Positions 11,304 through 19,605 of a stretch of DNA of 50,319 nucleotides are shown piece after piece (position 1 is the stretch's first letter; every line of letters begins with the position of its first letter). This DNA is from Didymella arachidicola. Its lineage: Eukaryota > Ascomycota > Dothideomycetes > Pleosporales > Didymellaceae. A program made the translations under genes and the position numbers. Below the pieces are notes generated by a model. It was not told the origin of the DNA and made no database searches. It was given only the letters and a program-made list of their open reading frames with translations. The DNA lies in contig WOCF03000019.1 in NCBI GenBank assembly GCA_016630955.3, positions 12,501-62,819 of the forward strand, given 5' to 3'.

Positions 11304-11316
11304 GGGCTGTAGGGGT
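11304..11316. repeat. Right 13-bp target-site duplication of LINE1
   Basis: Exact copy of 5205-5217. A near-copy (12 of 13 bases) also lies inside the element's 5' end at about 11277-11289, separated from this one by the GGTT repeat run. Confidence 0.88.
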
Positions 11317-12437
11317 GATATACCCGTCGTCTCAAAGGACTTAAGTATTAGCCCCTGAGTAAACGTACTCTCCCAAGCCTTCTAGAAGAGGGGGAAGAAG
11401 TTGCTCTTCTTAATTACTGACAGTCCTTGGCCGTTGTGAAGGTGTGTTGTGAGCTCATTTAAATACGCTGTTGACAGAGGCTTGAACATCACCACATCAA
11501 GCGGCTGCAACGTATGGGTTGAATGAGGAGGAAGTATAGCCATGAGTATCTTGTTCTGATCGCAGTAGTTAATAAAGTCCATCGTCACATGGGAGCCGTG
11601 GCCGTCAAGGATTAGGAGGCGCCACTTCCTCCGCGCCTTGGTCTTGGTGAAGCGATCAAACACCTGCTGAAGCCAGGCAAGGCCTATATTGTTGTTGTTC
11701 CAGCCACTAGGTGAGGAAGAAACAAGCACAGAGTGTTCCCCTGACTGTATTTCCTCTACCCAGCTTGATTGGAGGGTGTTGTTGGCGGACTCGTAGAGGA
11801 GGCCAGGGGGCAGAGCTGATCCATCGCCGCACACACACGCTATGAGCGTCACCTAGGCACGATTGCCATCTTGAATTGATGCTTTGACCTCCCTCTTCTC
11901 CCACATACGTCTACTAAACACGTGTTTTGCCCTAGTAGTAATGCCTATCATGAAGCCCTTCTCGTCCATATTGTATGTGTGCTCGGCGTCAACCTTATAC
12001 TCAGCGATCTTACGCTGTAGTAAGTTGAAGTAGAGCTCTTACTTCGCGTAGGAATCAGCGTTGTGGCGATCGGCGTCCATGCCCGTTGAGTATTGAGAGA
12101 TAAGATGGATAGAGTACTTGTTGATGAAGCGGGTAACCCAGCTCTCGCTCACTGGCTCCTGGGCGACTGCTGACGCGAAATTGGCGATCATCTCTCTTGT
12201 AGGAGGTATATGACGAGCAGTAAGCTCCTCTATATACTTTACAAGCTCTTCCTCCTGTTGTTGAGTGAGCTTTTGTTGCTCTAAGTCTTTGAGTTCCCGG
12301 GGTACTTGAATGCCTTGGTGCCTGCGCGCCAACGTTGAGCGATCAACACCAAAGCGAGCTGCAATTTTCCTATACACAAGTTTTTCTCCTGGTTCTAGCG
12401 CTTCAATTGCTGCAAGCGCATCATTAATTGCTGCCAT
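11317..12437 (-). pseudogene. Element D transposase, N-terminal and DDE_1 part
   Basis: Begins at ATG 12437 with a helix-turn-helix of the psq type (KLVYRKIAARFGVDRSTLARR), followed by a Tc5/CENP-B-type HTH (ELVKYIEELTARHIPPTREM) and the DDE_1 catalytic core. The three acidic residues are present: YNMDEKGF, LLILDGHGSH and LQPLDVVMF. Three nonsense codons interrupt it: TAA at 12039-12041, TAG at 11853-11855 (in NRA*VTLIACV, normally W) and TAG at 11382-11384 (FFPLF*KAWE, normally W). Two of these are TGG-to-TAG, the change expected of RIP on one strand. The frame runs up to the LINE1 target site at 11317 and resumes at 5204. Confidence 0.88.
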
Positions 12438-12484
12438 GGTTGTTGAGTTATTACGCGTCAAAGTGTGGGTACGATTTTGGAAAC

Positions 12485-12525
12485 GGGGCGTTGCGCGACT
12501 CCGGGCATTGCGCGCACGGACACGG
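12485..12525 (-). repeat. Right terminal inverted repeat of element D
   Basis: 41 bp, the inverted partner of 4294-4334 with one mismatch, followed by TA at 12526-12527. Confidence 0.9.
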
Positions 12526-12555
12526 TACTGGCTCGTTGGCTACGCACGGATATGA

Positions 12556-12761
12556 TTATTTTCGGAATGTTGTGCGGGTCATGTGACGTAGCAGACTATA
12601 ATACACGCCTGTAGTATAGAATATACTGCTTTAGTATAAAATAAATGCCTATAGTATAGAATATACGCATTCAGTATAGAGTATACGCGTGTAGTATAAA
12701 ATACACACGAAGGAACCGCAGATTTCTGTCTCACATGATCGGCACAACATTTCGAAAACAA
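12556..12761. mobile_element. 206-bp MITE with termini like element G
   Basis: Inverted repeats of 31 bp (12556-12586 and 12731-12761, 27 of 31 matching) begin TTATTTTCGGAATGTTG or TTGTTTTCGAAATGTTG. The same start (TTATTTTCGAAATGTTG) forms the ends of the two-gene element G at 40552 and 45809. The element has no coding capacity. Nearly all of its interior is a 20-bp tandem array (12591-12710). I infer a non-autonomous relative mobilised by a G-type transposase. I could not define a convincing target-site duplication. Confidence 0.65.
12591..12710. repeat. Six tandem 20-bp units, each containing a near-palindrome
   Basis: Units start at 12591, 12611, 12631, 12651, 12671 and 12691 with an exact 20-bp period. 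The core of most units is AGTATAGAATATACT-like, with AGTATA and TATACT arms around a short spacer. The units differ by a few substitutions. The period is close to two turns of B-DNA, which would put every palindrome on about the same helix face. Confidence 0.9.
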
Positions 12762-12787
12762 CCCATAGTAGTGCACAACCAGGTCGC

Positions 12788-13180
12788 TGAGCTTTAAGCT
12801 GCCAATGAGGCCGCCACGCGCTGTAAATCACACAAGAAGAAGCGAATCCAGCGAGAGGGGACTCTGACAGTTAGCGAGGGAGTGCGCTTAACTACTCTGA
12901 AGGAGTTTAACGCCCGTGCTGATGGGAAGAGAGCAAGCAAGAAGGCTTGCGTTGAAACAGGTACTCAGTCTTCAAGAGGCTGCGGCATGTGTGGCGAGGC
13001 AGGGCACAACGCACGAACGTGCAAGAATAATGCACAAGGTACTGTAGAGTAGGCTCATATACTATAGAGTATAGTACAACTTAGTTGTGCTCTGCAGCGT
13101 TGCAAAGTAACTGTAGTGTTCGTAATTCTTGGCAAAAGTGAGCGGCTCGCCCGGGTGAGCGGCTCGCCCGTGAGGTACGT
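12788..13180 (+). pseudogene. 3' relic of a zinc-knuckle pogo transposase
   Basis: Only the end of the transposase remains. A lysine-rich stretch (KSHKKKRIQREGTL) is followed by a CCHC zinc knuckle (CGMCGEAGHNARTC), and the frame ends at 13049-13051. It is closest to the C-terminus of element E (KSHKRKRIQAKGSL, CGRCGESGHNARTC). The 3' terminal repeat is still there (about 13137-13180): two direct copies of GAGCGGCTCGCCCG, then GGTACGT and TA at 13181-13182. Everything upstream is lost, and the truncation point is near the MITE. Confidence 0.75.
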
Positions 13181-13374
13181 TATTTACAATAGATCTAAAA
13201 AGAGATCTAAATATTAGCTAACTAGTAGTGTAATATAATGAAAGGGGTAGCGCAAGCAGAAGCGCATAGGGCAGAGAAACTACAAAGGGTAAAAGCTTGG
13301 AGCATAGCAAATAGGAATAGTCTAGATAGTTTGTTATTACGTCTCAGGTTAGACCTACAGGCCAAACAAATAGA

Positions 13375-15475
13375 CTAGAACGCAGACGATCTAAACCTTT
13401 CAGGTGGTGGGAAGGTATAGATCGAAGGCAGGGGCGTACTGAATTGCGTCTTTTCATCTATGCGTTCAGCATCGACCCAATTTCCGTGTACAGCGCTCCG
13501 CAGCCGGAATGGCAAGATGATTCTAGCCACAACTTCCTGAAAAGCTCGGGTATCCTGAATGATCAGTTCATTTCTACCTGCTTCGATGTTGTCGATCATG
13601 GTGATAAGGAACCCATCGCCTTCCGGAGCATTGGGAGAGCGTGGGCTGAAAGCCGGTTCCTGCACAAGGCAGTTCTCACTAGGAATGCAATAGTCTGTTT
13701 TACCGGTGCTACAGTCGTAGCGGGCGAGGGTGTTGAGACCCTGGTATAGAACCTTTTTGTTTGCGACATTAGGTCTGAAGCAATCCAGGAATGTGTATCG
13801 AGCTGCGTGAATGCTGTCAGCCAACGCTGTAGATCAAAGATCTTCCAGCTTGCATACTTTTTTGGGTCAAGAATCTCTCGTTGATTCGAGGAAACTCCGA
13901 TGGGACTTCGAGCAAGACCTCTGAAATCGAAGATCAGCAAAACTATCCAAATTGACGTGTCTGGGAAGGTTTCGACTTACCAGCCAAGGGCATTTCGTCA
14001 GAATCGCTTTCGGGGTCGATGCAGAATTTTACATAATTGACCGAGACATCAGCTGGATCTGGATTCGAGATGCGTTTGTCGTTGCTTTTGCAAGCTGTCT
14101 GTTTCAGTCTTTTTCAACTAAACTTAGATGTATGAAAAACTTACGCAAAAACCAGAACGCGTTGTGTGATGCTACCGTCGCGTCGAAAAAACTAACTGGC
14201 GTTAGTGTAACTCAGTCTCAAACAAGCACTGCCACATACATCTTCCCGCCCTCTTCCCAAGATGCACCTGTGTGGATCGGCATACAGTTCTTGTGTTTGA
14301 ACCACCTAACATTCTTTCTTTCATCTCGAGGTACGACAGCAAACCATGTTGGCATCTTCTCGTCATAGTACCTTAGATGCTCTTTAGTGATATTCCTCAG
14401 ATCTTAATGATTAGTTCTTACCACTGGTGGTTGCCTTCTTTCTCAATGTCGGTCAAGTCAACGTTGAAGGGCATCATCATAAGAACGACGTAGTTCTGGG
14501 TCTGTATGGTTTAGCTATGCGGTTCTTCTCAAGCAGCACCCGTACCCTTACAATCGCACAGTCATGAACCATCCCCACGATTCCATCAAATTTGAAGTCG
14601 CGCTGAAACCTTTTCTTTCCGTTCTTGTCGATAGAGTAGACAGAGATCTTTTGCAAGTCAGCTATCATTGTTGCATTTGAGCAAGTGCGAAACACCCACA
14701 TCAGGGCTTAATAGACCGTGCAAGGCGTAGCCGAAAGCTAGTAGTTCACCAGTTGCAGGGTCGACCTAAACCAACGTCAGTCATGTTCCTCCTCATTTTG
14801 CCCACAAACCTACATGAGGATGTGCGGTGAAGGGAAGATTTGGGCTGATTTCTCCTGGGAATGGCTCATGGCCTATCGTTTGTAAAGTATCTTTACGAAC
14901 CCTTAGACTCCTGATTTTTCTTTTGTAGAGTTCGAGCTTACTTGGTTCTAGTTCGTACGGTGGTCCTTGCTCTCCCAAGGCCAACAACTTTCCGGCATGG
15001 ATAATAACATTAGTGTTTGCCAGACTATCGATGACACTCCGCACACACGGATGATGTGAGAAAGGGCTCCTCAACATGCCAAACAGTGCTTTCCCAGCCT
15101 TTCGCTCGGCAACAAGACGTTCTGTTAAGACGTACTTTTGCTTATAAGAAACTTTTCCGTCCTTGATTCTGAATGCACTAATACTGCCGTCTCCGTCGAA
15201 TGGTATGCTTTTTGCACCACCAAGATAGGAGTTCCGGTCATAGTATGGATCTTGCATGACCTATCAACATCAGCAAGAACCCGTAGTTACGCCCAGCTAT
15301 TTCATGTGACATGTTTAGCTAGTGTAAAGTATGGGCTCCAACTCACTCGATAGTATGTTCCATTAAGCTCTTTTGGTATAGTCCCTTCGACCTCCATTTC
15401 TTCGATCTCAGCCTCAGCTCTGAAGGGTCTTGAGACGCTACCGAAATCATTGTAATGCTTGTGGGCTTTCACCAT
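13375..15475 (-). CDS. Carotenoid/stilbene-cleavage dioxygenase CCD1 (RPE65 superfamily), 533 aa, ten exons
   Basis: The ATG is at 15475. My gene model on the minus strand: exons 15475-15347, 15260-14814, 14765-14700, 14647-14552, 14501-14422, 14371-14240, 14191-14145, 14094-13981, 13920-13858 and 13802-13375. All nine introns are GT-AG and 48-86 nt long, several with a clear CTRAC branch site. Exon lengths add to 1,602 nt, exactly 534 codons with stop. Family landmarks appear in order: GTIPKELNGTYYRV, IPFDGDGSISAFR, four iron-ligand histidine contexts (TAHPHVDP, GMVHDCAI, CMPIHTGA, VHGNWVDA), and EVPSEFPRINERF. These enzymes use non-haem Fe(II) to split a C=C bond of carotenoids, stilbenes or isoeugenol-type phenylpropanoids. 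The substrate is not predictable here. Relative to CCD2 it has a ~20-residue insertion after ELEPSK. No disabling mutation is needed. Confidence 0.85.
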
Positions 15476-15947
15476 GATTGCGTTTTGGATCGGTTTCGTT
15501 AAAGAAGATCAAAAATGTGAATTGAGGTCGAAATCGTATATCGAATTCTCTCTTTAACTGCCAGATTCAATCGTTTAAGTAATTTATACGCAGGTCGATC
15601 TTGTGTCCTAAGAAGTCAGAAGTATTATGTAAATTGAGGCATTAGCCGGGCGACCCGCCGATTGCACACATTCTAACTGCTTTTGCTTGACCGCATGAAA
15701 GGAAGATCGAGCTCCCACGATCCGGTGCCCTTTCCTTTTCGGCAGTTGTAGACCTCCGCCACGTGGTGAGACTCCACAGGTGCGGAGGAGTAAAGGGCGA
15801 AGCCGGTTCTCATTAAGGCTAACAAAGCGCGGTTGATGCCAAGATCAGCAGTTGCAAATCTTCGGATGCCGTTATATCCGGTTGCCGGGTGGAATACTTA
15901 CATTCCCAAGTCTTAGCAATCTTAGAACTAACGCCATCTATCACCTA
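15476..15947 (-). promoter_or_regulatory. Upstream region of CCD1 with a GC-rich inverted repeat
   Basis: This gap between the CCD1 start and the left end of element A has no coding frame. At 15754-15787, CTCCGC and GCGGAG form perfect 6-bp arms, with inner GTGG/CCAC arms and a CACGTGG box. The paired CCG/CGG triplets resemble the half-sites used by fungal Zn2Cys6 regulators. A regulatory role is inference. Element A lies about 470 bp upstream of the ATG. Confidence 0.3.
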
Positions 15948-16011
15948 ATGGCGCACCCCACCAAAATGGCGCACCTTGCCAAGACCACACCTCTTTTGAC
16001 TACCACCAATA

Positions 16012-17642
16012 ATGCCGCAACAAATTGATCTTGGCTTACTTCCTCGTAAAGAGAGGATTGAACTTGCTATTAAAGCTATGAGATCTAACGCGAACCTAAG
16101 CCAGCGACGCGCTGCTGCTGTCTACAACGTGCCTGAAAGTACCCTTCGAAGGCAACGCGCCAAACCAGCTTCTGAGCGCGTTATCTCCCCTCACCGCTCT
16201 AAGCTCACAAGGTAAGAAGAGGAGGTACTTGTCCAATATATAAGGAAGCTTGACGCGCGAGGGTTTGCCCCTACGCTTGCCTATGTGCGAGAGATGGCTG
16301 ATCAGTTGTTGGCTGCTCGCCAAGGGGGCAAGGTTGGAGAAAACTGGACCTACAGGTTCATCCAGCGGAAACCTGAGGTTAAGTCTCAGGTTTGTAGGCT
16401 AAGAGATTACCAGAGAGTTCTGTGCAGCGATACAGCAATTATCAGTCCTTGGTTTGATCTTATACGCAACGTTAAAACCAAGTACGGCATCCTGGACCAA
16501 GATACCTACAACTTTGACGAGACTGGCTTCCAGATAGGTGTTGGAGGGTCAGTTAAGGTAGTGACTGCGTCTGAGAGACGTCGTGCACCACTTAGCCTTC
16601 AGCCTGGCGACCGTGAGTGGATAACTTTGATTGCTTGTATCAACGCAATGGGCTGGTCTATCCCACCCTTCTTTATCCTCAAAGCAAAGCACCACGACAA
16701 GGCCTGGTACGTTAACAACCCAAAAGATTGGAGGATTGGGGTTAGCAAGAATGGCTGGACTACTAATGAGCTTGGCCTTGCCTGGCTAAAGCACTTTATC
16801 CAGCACACAGAGGCTGCTACTGTAGGTAGCCATCGGGTGCTGATTATTGATAGCCACGAGAGTCACAAGTCGCTCGAATTTCAGAATCTCTGCGAGGAAA
16901 GCAAGATTATTGCCTTCTGTATGCCTCCGCACGCCTCTCACATCCTGCAGCCACTTGACGTTGGGTGCTTTGCCCCGCTGAAGCAGGCGTACAAGAAGGA
17001 AATTGAAAGCTTGGCAGACAGTTACATCACCCACGTGGACAAAAAGGCCTTCTTAGCAACGTTTCAACTAGTATACAACAAGGCAATCTCAAAGAGCAAC
17101 ATCTTATCAAGCTTCAGAGCAACATCTTATCAAGCTTCAGAGCAACTAGCTTGGTTTCACTTGACCCAGAGGCGGTGCTGTCAAGGCTTGAAGTTAAGCC
17201 TCGTACGCCAACACCGCCTCTGCCTGGGCTTACCAACTGGCAACCTAAAACACCAACCAACGCGATTGAAATTGACAGCCAAACAACTCTGATTCTTAAG
17301 AGGATAAGAGAACATAAGAGTTCCTCTCCTAACTTAATTATTGAGATGGTCCTAAAGGTTAAAAGGGGGTCTGCAAAGAGGGACTATTCGCACACGCTGC
17401 TTGAGGCAAGGATAGCCCAGCTTAAGCAGGCAAACAAGGCTGCTTCTGAGCGTAAGAAGCGTAAAAAGAAGCGGATTCAGGAAGGCGGGACTCTCTTACA
17501 GGCAGAGGCAGAGGAAATACTAAAGGAGAAAGACGCTAAGGCTGAGGCTGAGGGAGAGGGTGCGCAGGTAGGTAGCAGCAGTAAAGTTAAACGGCGATGT
17601 ACAACGTGCGGCAAGACAGGGCACAATAAGCGCGGCTGTTAG
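16012..17642 (+). pseudogene. Element A transposase (pogo, DDE_1, zinc knuckle), broken
   Basis: Starts MPQQIDLGLLPRKERIE at 16012. It has an HTH_psq region, a Tc5-type HTH, then DDE_1 with all three catalytic acids (YNFDETGF, VLIIDSHESH, LQPLDVGCF). The defects are TAA at 16213-16215 (LTR*EEEV; B has H there), a 23-bp tandem duplication at 17094-17139 that shifts the frame, and TAG at 17640-17642, which stops it just after the CCHC knuckle (CTTCGKTGHNKRGC), about 14 codons earlier than in B. After the duplication the correct frame is the one from 17151. Most of the protein is otherwise similar to B. Confidence 0.88.
17094..17139 (+). repeat. 23-bp tandem duplication in element A transposase
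   Basis: Units 17094-17116 and 17117-17139 are identical and start GAGCAACATCTTATCAAG. Element B has a single copy at the equivalent place, so this is a recent slippage-type duplication. It shifts the reading frame. Confidence 0.92.
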
Positions 17643-17660
17643 CAAGATGTAATAGAGATA

Positions 17661-17706
17661 ACGTGAGCGGCAAGCGAAATGCGCAGGTAAGCGAAATGCG
17701 CACTTC
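17661..17706 (+). repeat. Left 46-bp terminal inverted repeat of element B
   Basis: Perfect inverted match to 19449-19494. Contains two direct copies of a 14-bp word. Confidence 0.93.
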
Positions 17707-17741
17707 TGCCAAGACCACACCTTCTTCCACCACTCCTCACA

Positions 17742-19376
17742 ATGTCGCAACAATCTGATCTTGAATTACTTCCTCGTGAAGAAAGAATAATCTTAGCTAT
17801 TAAAGCAATGAAATCTAACACATCCTTAAGCCAGCGACGCGCTGCTGCTATCTACAACGTTCAAGAAAGCACTCTTCGTACGCGACGCGCTGGAAAGCCT
17901 TCACGACGCGATATCTCAGCCAACTCATCAAAGCTCTTAAGGCATGAAGAGGACACGATTGTGCAGTATATAAGGAAGCTTAATGCGCGAGGCTTTACCC
18001 CTACGCTTAGCTACGTGCGAGAGATGGCCAACCAACTGCTAGCTGCTCGTGGTGGTAACCAGGTTGGAGAAAAATGGGCTAGGAACCTTATACGCCGGAA
18101 GCCTGAGATCAAGTCTCAAGTAACTCGACAGAGGGATCACAAGAGAGTCCTGTGCAGCAATCCGGCTGTTGTCAGCCCCTGGTTTGACCTTGTACGCAAC
18201 GTTAAAGCCAAGTATGGGATCCTGGACGAAGACACCTACAACTTTGACGAGACTGGCTTCCAGATAGGCGTTGGAGGGTCAGTCAAGGTAGTCACTGCCT
18301 CAGAGAGACGTTTGAAGCCAATTGGTATCCAGCCTGGTGACCGTGAGTGGATAACTCTGATCGCTTGCATCAACGCCATAGGGTGGTCTATCCCACCCTT
18401 CTTCATCCTCAAAGCAAAGCACCACGACAAGGCCTGGTATCACAACAACCCACCAGATTGGAGGATTGGCATCAGCAAGAGCGGCTGGACCACTAACGAG
18501 CTTGGTCTTGCCTGGCTGAAGCACTTTATCCAGCATACAGAGGCTCGTACAGTAGGCAGTCACCGGCTGCTTATTATTGACGGCCATGAGAGCCACAAGT
18601 CGCTTGAGTTCCAAAACCTCTGTGAGGAAAGCAAGATTATTGCTCTCTGTATGCCTCCACACGCCTCCCATATCCTGCAGCCGCTTGACGTTGGGTGTTT
18701 TGCCCCCCTGAAGCAGGCGTACAAGAAGGAAATCAGGGGCTTGGCAGACAGCCACATCAACCATGTTGATAAAAAAGCCTTTCTAGCAACGTTTCTAGAG
18801 GTGTACGACAGGGCCATCTCAAAGAGCAATATCTTGTTTAGTTTCAGAGCAACTGGCTTGGTTCCACTTAACCCAGAAGTGGTGCTATCAAAGCTTGAAG
18901 TCAAGCCTCGTACACCAACTCCACCAGCACTAGGGCCTACTGCCTGGCAACCAAGAACACCAAGCAACGCTATAGAGATAGACAGCCAAACGACGCTGAT
19001 CATCAAGAGGATAAGGGACCATAAGAGTTCCTCACCTGATTCTATCATTGAGATGATTCTGCAGGTCAAAAAGGGGTCAACTTTGAAGGACCATTCACAC
19101 ACGTTACTTGAAGCTAGAGTAGCCAAGCTTGAAGCAGCCAACAACGCTGCTTCTAAGCGTAAGAAGCGTAAGAGAAAGCGGATCCAAGCAGGTGGGACTC
19201 TATCACAGGCTGAGGCAGAGGAAATAGTAAGGCAGAGAGACGCTGAGGCAGAGGCAGAGACAGAGAGGATGCAGGCAGGTGGTAGCAGCAAGGGTATCCG
19301 CCACTGCAAGACGTGTGGCGAGGCAGGACACAATAAGCGCACGTGCAAGAAAGATGCAGCAGAAGTAGAGGATTAA
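17742..19376 (+). CDS. Element B transposase (pogo family, DDE_1 plus CCHC knuckle), 544 aa
   Basis: ATG at 17742, stop at 19374-19376, no interruption. Domains in order: HTH_psq (about residues 15-60, containing LSQRRAAAIYNVQESTLR), CENP-B/Tc5-type HTH (about 70-130), and DDE_1 (about 155-340) with the triad YNFDETGF, LLIIDGHESH and LQPLDVGCF. A proline-rich linker (PRTPTPPALGPTAW) and a lysine-rich region follow, then a retroviral-type zinc knuckle CKTCGEAGHNKRTC (C-x2-C-x4-H-x4-C) at the C-terminus. It would bind the element's ends and catalyse cut-and-paste into TA. The C-terminal knuckle is shared with A, E, F and the relic at 12788 but absent from C and D. The source of the group's mobility in this region may be this protein. 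Confidence 0.93.
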   Translation: MSQQSDLELLPREERIILAIKAMKSNTSLSQRRAAAIYNVQESTLRTRRAGKPSRRDISANSSKLLRHEEDTIVQYIRKLNARGFTPTLSYVREMANQLLAARGGNQVGEKWARNLIRRKPEIKSQVTRQRDHKRVLCSNPAVVSPWFDLVRNVKAKYGILDEDTYNFDETGFQIGVGGSVKVVTASERRLKPIGIQPGDREWITLIACINAIGWSIPPFFILKAKHHDKAWYHNNPPDWRIGISKSGWTTNELGLAWLKHFIQHTEARTVGSHRLLIIDGHESHKSLEFQNLCEESKIIALCMPPHASHILQPLDVGCFAPLKQAYKKEIRGLADSHINHVDKKAFLATFLEVYDRAISKSNILFSFRATGLVPLNPEVVLSKLEVKPRTPTPPALGPTAWQPRTPSNAIEIDSQTTLIIKRIRDHKSSSPDSIIEMILQVKKGSTLKDHSHTLLEARVAKLEAANNAASKRKKRKRKRIQAGGTLSQAEAEEIVRQRDAEAEAETERMQAGGSSKGIRHCKTCGEAGHNKRTCKKDAAEVED

Positions 19377-19448
19377 TTCTAGCTATTGTACGTCTTTATT
19401 GCTTCGTAGGGTGTTGAGATATTCAAGTACAAAGGTTAATTGAGTGTA

Positions 19449-19494
19449 GAAGTGCGCATTTCGCTTACCTGCGCATTTCGCTTGCCGCTCACGT
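19449..19494 (-). repeat. Right 46-bp terminal inverted repeat of element B
   Basis: Perfect inverted match to 17661-17706, followed by the TA duplication at 19495-19496. Confidence 0.93.
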
Positions 19495-19605
19495 TAGAGG
19501 ATTAATTTAAGCTATTGTACGTCTTAATTGCTTATTGTAGTATTAAAATATTAACGTGCAAAGATAAATTTGCAACAAGGTGCGCTATTCCGGTAGGGTA
19601 CGCTA

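Larger units (their letters stand above)
4294..12525 (-). mobile_element. Pogo/Fot1-like DNA transposon D, split by LINE1
   Basis: The two ends are 41-bp inverted repeats (4294-4334 and 12485-12525) with one mismatch, each flanked by TA (4292-4293 and 12526-12527), the target duplication typical of the Tc1/mariner-pogo superfamily. With LINE1 and one copy of its 13-bp duplication removed, the element is about 2.1 kb. The transposase reads on the minus strand from 12437 to 11317 and, after LINE1, from 5204 to 4455. Each terminal repeat contains two direct copies of a short GC-rich word (GCGCAACGCCC and spacer), which may be transposase-binding sites. The element is dead: three in-frame stops plus the LINE. 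Element C at 19606 has the same terminal start and a related N-terminus. Confidence 0.9.
17661..19494 (+). mobile_element. Pogo-like transposon B, intact, nested in A
   Basis: 1,834 bp between perfect 46-bp inverted repeats (17661-17706 and 19449-19494), flanked by TA at 17659-17660 and 19495-19496. Each repeat contains AAGCGAAATGCGCA twice, separated by GGT, after an ACGTGAGCGGC tip, and the left side continues into TGCCAAGACCACACC. The transposase frame is uninterrupted. The insertion lies just past the end of A's transposase frame. Identical ends, an intact gene and a clean TA duplication suggest recent activity. Confidence 0.93.

Noticed and set aside
12591..12710. Possible CRISPR-like array
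   Set aside because: Units are contiguous with no spacers and the genome is eukaryotic; it is a tandem repeat inside a MITE.
12577..12831. Minus-strand frames over the 20-bp repeats
   Set aside because: Low-complexity Tyr/Ile/Leu peptides produced by the tandem array, not genes.
14396..14421. 26-nt intron in CCD1 ending at ATCTGAG
   Set aside because: Too short for this gene, whose other introns are 48 nt or more; a 50-nt version ending at ATCTAAG (14372-14421) fits size and frame.
14895..14935. Possible extra intron in CCD1 after ELEPSK (GTAAGC...CTAAG)
   Set aside because: Removing it breaks the reading frame, while reading through keeps 534 codons; treated as an in-frame insertion.
18560..19348. 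262-codon minus-strand frame inside element B
   Set aside because: Antisense shadow of the intact transposase; rich in Ser/Leu/Ala as expected from codon complement.
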